Below, in pieces: positions 62,225 to 64,000 of a stretch of 64,000 nucleotides of DNA; the stretch's first letter is position 1; every line of letters begins with the position of its first letter. Below the pieces are notes generated by a model. That model saw only the letters and a program-made list of their open reading frames with translations, made no database searches and was not told where the DNA came from. A program made the position numbers and the translations under genes. The stretch is from Flavipsychrobacter sp. GTDB taxonomy: Bacteria > Bacteroidota > Bacteroidia > Chitinophagales > Chitinophagaceae. The DNA lies in the NCBI GenBank assembly GCA_031292525.1, contig JARLGY010000064.1, positions 124,001 to 188,000 of the forward strand, read 5' to 3'.

Positions 62225-62749
62225 ATGAGTCTAGCCTTAAATCAAATACCCAAGTCAGTAAAAACCTTTCTGTTTAGAGCCATATTGCTTTTTGCAGGGT
62301 GGAAACTGCTTTATGTATTATGGCTTCAGCCCATCAACATTCCCGATAGTCAACTTACAGCGCTCATTGTTTCAGGCAGTACAAAGTTGCTATCCCTGTT
62401 TTACCCGGCTGCATATTATATATATCATACCATATTTACAAGTGCGGGCAAAGGTGTACGTGTTGAAGACCATTGCAATGGCCTTGAGGTAATGGTTTTA
62501 TATGCAGGTTTCATTATAGCAATGCCAACTGTTAAGAAAAATATATGGCGTAAACTCGCTTACCTGGTGGGTGGTGTCGTAGTTATCTTTTTACTCAATA
62601 TTATACGTTGCGCAAGCCTCACATGGATCATATACAACCATAAAGATCTTTTTGTCATCTCCCATAAGTATGTTTTTAGCCTGTTAGTATACGGGGCAAT
62701 GGCAGGCATGTGGGTCATCTATTGCAAAGACAGGCGTTATGTCGCGTAA
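62225..62749 (+). CDS. xrtX: Exosortase/archaeosortase family protein (probable XrtX type)
   Basis: A 174-residue integral membrane transpeptidase-like protein with about five or six helices. The three catalytic residues of exosortases are present in order: Cys84 in EDHCNGLEVM, Arg128 in NIIRCASLTW, and His147 in ISHKYVF. These enzymes cut a C-terminal signal of the motif-helix-basic type and are thought to attach the protein to a surface glycan or lipid. The short length and the small downstream partner fit the XrtX group of Bacteroidota; that subgroup name is an inference. The next gene overlaps by 11 nt. The nearest candidate substrate is the PLDGG protein at 59934. Confidence 0.9.
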   Translation: MSLALNQIPKSVKTFLFRAILLFAGWKLLYVLWLQPINIPDSQLTALIVSGSTKLLSLFYPAAYYIYHTIFTSAGKGVRVEDHCNGLEVMVLYAGFIIAMPTVKKNIWRKLAYLVGGVVVIFLLNIIRCASLTWIIYNHKDLFVISHKYVFSLLVYGAMAGMWVIYCKDRRYVA

Positions 62750-63119
62750 AGTTCGGTTCGTTTGCGCGGTCATTATTATTATCCTTATCTCCTGGTTCGA
62801 TTTTCAGTACCTGTCTCAGTTTCCACACAGCTTCCCTATATCAGAAAACATACGCCGCATCAGTCACCTGCTGTTACTTATAGCTGTTATGCTAGTTGGT
62901 GGCTTCGCATGGGCAAAAAGCCCTGTTGAGTGGGTCCGCGCGCTTTGGTGGTATGCTTACCTGTTTGCTTTAGCAGTGCTTTTCTTTACAGGCTTATTGG
63001 CACACTTCATGTACATTCCATACAATGTCCTCTACGCTTTCTACAAATTCAGGATATTTTTCTGTAGTCCTTTACCGTTTTTCATTTTATACATCTTTTC
63101 AAAGCTAAAGAAGAACTAA
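62739..63119 (+). CDS. Exosortase-associated small membrane protein
   Basis: A 126-residue protein with four membrane helices (about 5-22, 40-58, 68-88, 108-122). It has no enzymatic motif. It overlaps the exosortase gene by 11 nt, so the two are translated together. It fits the size and topology of the membrane protein that accompanies XrtX in other Bacteroidota, whose role is unknown. Alone it would be called hypothetical; the assignment depends on its neighbour. Confidence 0.8.
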   Translation: MSRKVRFVCAVIIIILISWFDFQYLSQFPHSFPISENIRRISHLLLLIAVMLVGGFAWAKSPVEWVRALWWYAYLFALAVLFFTGLLAHFMYIPYNVLYAFYKFRIFFCSPLPFFILYIFSKLKKN

Positions 63120-63222
63120 CTCTACGCCCATTTCCTTTGTCGCATCTAAAAATCCCAAAGCCATCTCCTAAGGCTTGAAATTCTGGCACAAATAGAGCCC
63201 GGCAAACCAATACACCATCCCG

Positions 63223-64000
63223 TTATTGCAACCAGCTACTATCTATATTCAACCCCAGCTCTTTAGCCTTCATTGCATCCATCCGCGCAGAGTCAGTAAC
63301 GCTCAACAGCTTGTACAGCTTAGCCCTTGTAAAATAATAATTACCCTCTGCCGTATCTAATTGTATAGCAACGGTCATGTCGCTAATTGCAGCTCTGTAT
63401 AAGCCTGTATGCCCTTCGCAAAGCGCACAACGATAATAGGCGCCATCATTTTTAGGGTTGAATTTTATACACTGCCTGTAATCCGCCAATGCAAGATCAT
63501 AGTTCTTGGTGTTATAGTAAGTGAGTGCTCTGTTCAAATACCCTTCTTTTTCATTAGGCTCTACTGCTATAGCTCGGGATAGGTTCTCTATAGCTTTGTC
63601 GTAAATTTTCAAATACCCATAAGCAGTTCCCAACCCTTCAAATATGCCAAACGAGATACTCTTTACCGGCCTCTGATTAAATGAATCAATATCACTCGCA
63701 ATGATCAAGTTCTTCACAGTTGTTTTAGCCAACTCATCTGGTTTCATTTTAATACCTGTAGTATCATATTCACCCAGCGCGGCCTTCATCGTAAAGTCTC
63801 CAAGAGATACATAATTGAAATAATTATCGGGCTGTACCTTAATTGCATGAGACCATAACGTTACTGTATTCTGCCAAACCTTTATCTGATTGGTTGTTAG
63901 AATAATAAAGAAGATCACATAAATAGTTAGCCCCGCATATATTGCAGGTTTGGCGTCAGCAAAGCGCTTCACTGTATATTCATAGGTTTTAGCCACTATA
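63223..64000 (-). CDS. TMTC-like GT-C/TPR protein, C-terminal part (cut by window edge)
   Basis: The frame is open to the window end; 258 codons are visible, without a true start. The sequence is paralogous to the C-terminal 40 percent of the gene at 60206. The last membrane helix (AGLTIYVIFFIILTT) is followed by NQIKVWQNTVTLWSHAIKVQPDNYFNYVSLGDF and then TPR units (YGYLKIYDKAIENLSRAIAVEPNEKEGYLNRALTYYNTKNYDLALADY and following), ending DSSWLQ. The N-terminal transferase part must lie past 64000. Both paralogs flank the exosortase pair. Confidence 0.88.
   Translation of the reverse strand, partial: IVAKTYEYTVKRFADAKPAIYAGLTIYVIFFIILTTNQIKVWQNTVTLWSHAIKVQPDNYFNYVSLGDFTMKAALGEYDTTGIKMKPDELAKTTVKNLIIASDIDSFNQRPVKSISFGIFEGLGTAYGYLKIYDKAIENLSRAIAVEPNEKEGYLNRALTYYNTKNYDLALADYRQCIKFNPKNDGAYYRCALCEGHTGLYRAAISDMTVAIQLDTAEGNYYFTRAKLYKLLSVTDSARMDAMKAKELGLNIDSSWLQ

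Overview
The window comes from the chromosome of a Bacteroidota bacterium, most likely in or near the Chitinophagales/Sphingobacteriales. The reasons are four large secreted proteins with C-terminal type IX secretion (T9SS) sorting domains, an SprE/PorW-type T9SS/gliding protein, several promoters of the Bacteroidota form TTG-N(16-23)-TAnnTTTG, weak Shine-Dalgarno signals, and families typical of the phylum (DUF4369 thioredoxins, GEVED proteins, exosortase with a PID-CTERM-like protein). No rRNA, tRNA, CRISPR array, insertion sequence or prophage was seen. The identification rests on protein features only.

Layout. 1-10038: an HtrA-type periplasmic protease (cut by the window edge), a concentrative nucleoside transporter, a small membrane protein, an M32 carboxypeptidase, a bifunctional RelA/SpoT enzyme and a 1217-residue SprE-like protein, all but the transporter on the minus strand. 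10245-11942: a tight plus-strand operon holding an M23-peptidase-like membrane anchor without its peptidase domain, two ATP-synthase accessory proteins (AtpZ/AtpI type) and a SprT-like metalloprotease; the ATP synthase genes expected next to it are absent. 12082-16238: tandem paralogous M13 metallopeptidases. 16307-21695: an accessory-looking stretch with a T9SS cargo, a GlxA-type regulator, two PhnB-like VOC proteins, a small unknown, a DHFR-like reductase followed by a recombination-site-like inverted repeat, and a 2-oxoglutarate oxygenase.

21704-35085: a GT-C glycosyltransferase, a fatty acid desaturase, thioredoxin, DnaE, an AT-rich secreted YD-repeat-like protein, another GT-C-like membrane protein with a small membrane partner, and ClpB. 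35161-49156: a GEVED/Ig-like T9SS cargo, IspD with an overlapping secreted unknown, a POT peptide transporter, a DUF4369 thioredoxin-like protein, a CDF metal transporter, a penicillin-acylase-family hydrolase, a lytic transglycosylase, an OmpA-like lipoprotein, TilS and a TPR protein. 49265-54072: a PNGase F-like T9SS protein, Der and RimO.

54429-64000 is the most interesting part. It holds a 1823-residue T9SS-secreted beta-strand-repeat adhesin, directly followed by a 70-residue protein with the architecture of an exosortase substrate (signal peptide, short acidic spacer, PLDGG, membrane helix, basic tail). Nearby is an exosortase with Cys84/Arg128/His147 overlapping a small partner membrane protein. 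Two TMTC-like GT-C/TPR proteins flank the exosortase pair. I infer a cell-surface protein sorting and glycosylation locus that may combine exosortase processing with T9SS cargo. The substrate-enzyme pairing is inferred from motif and proximity and has not been demonstrated.
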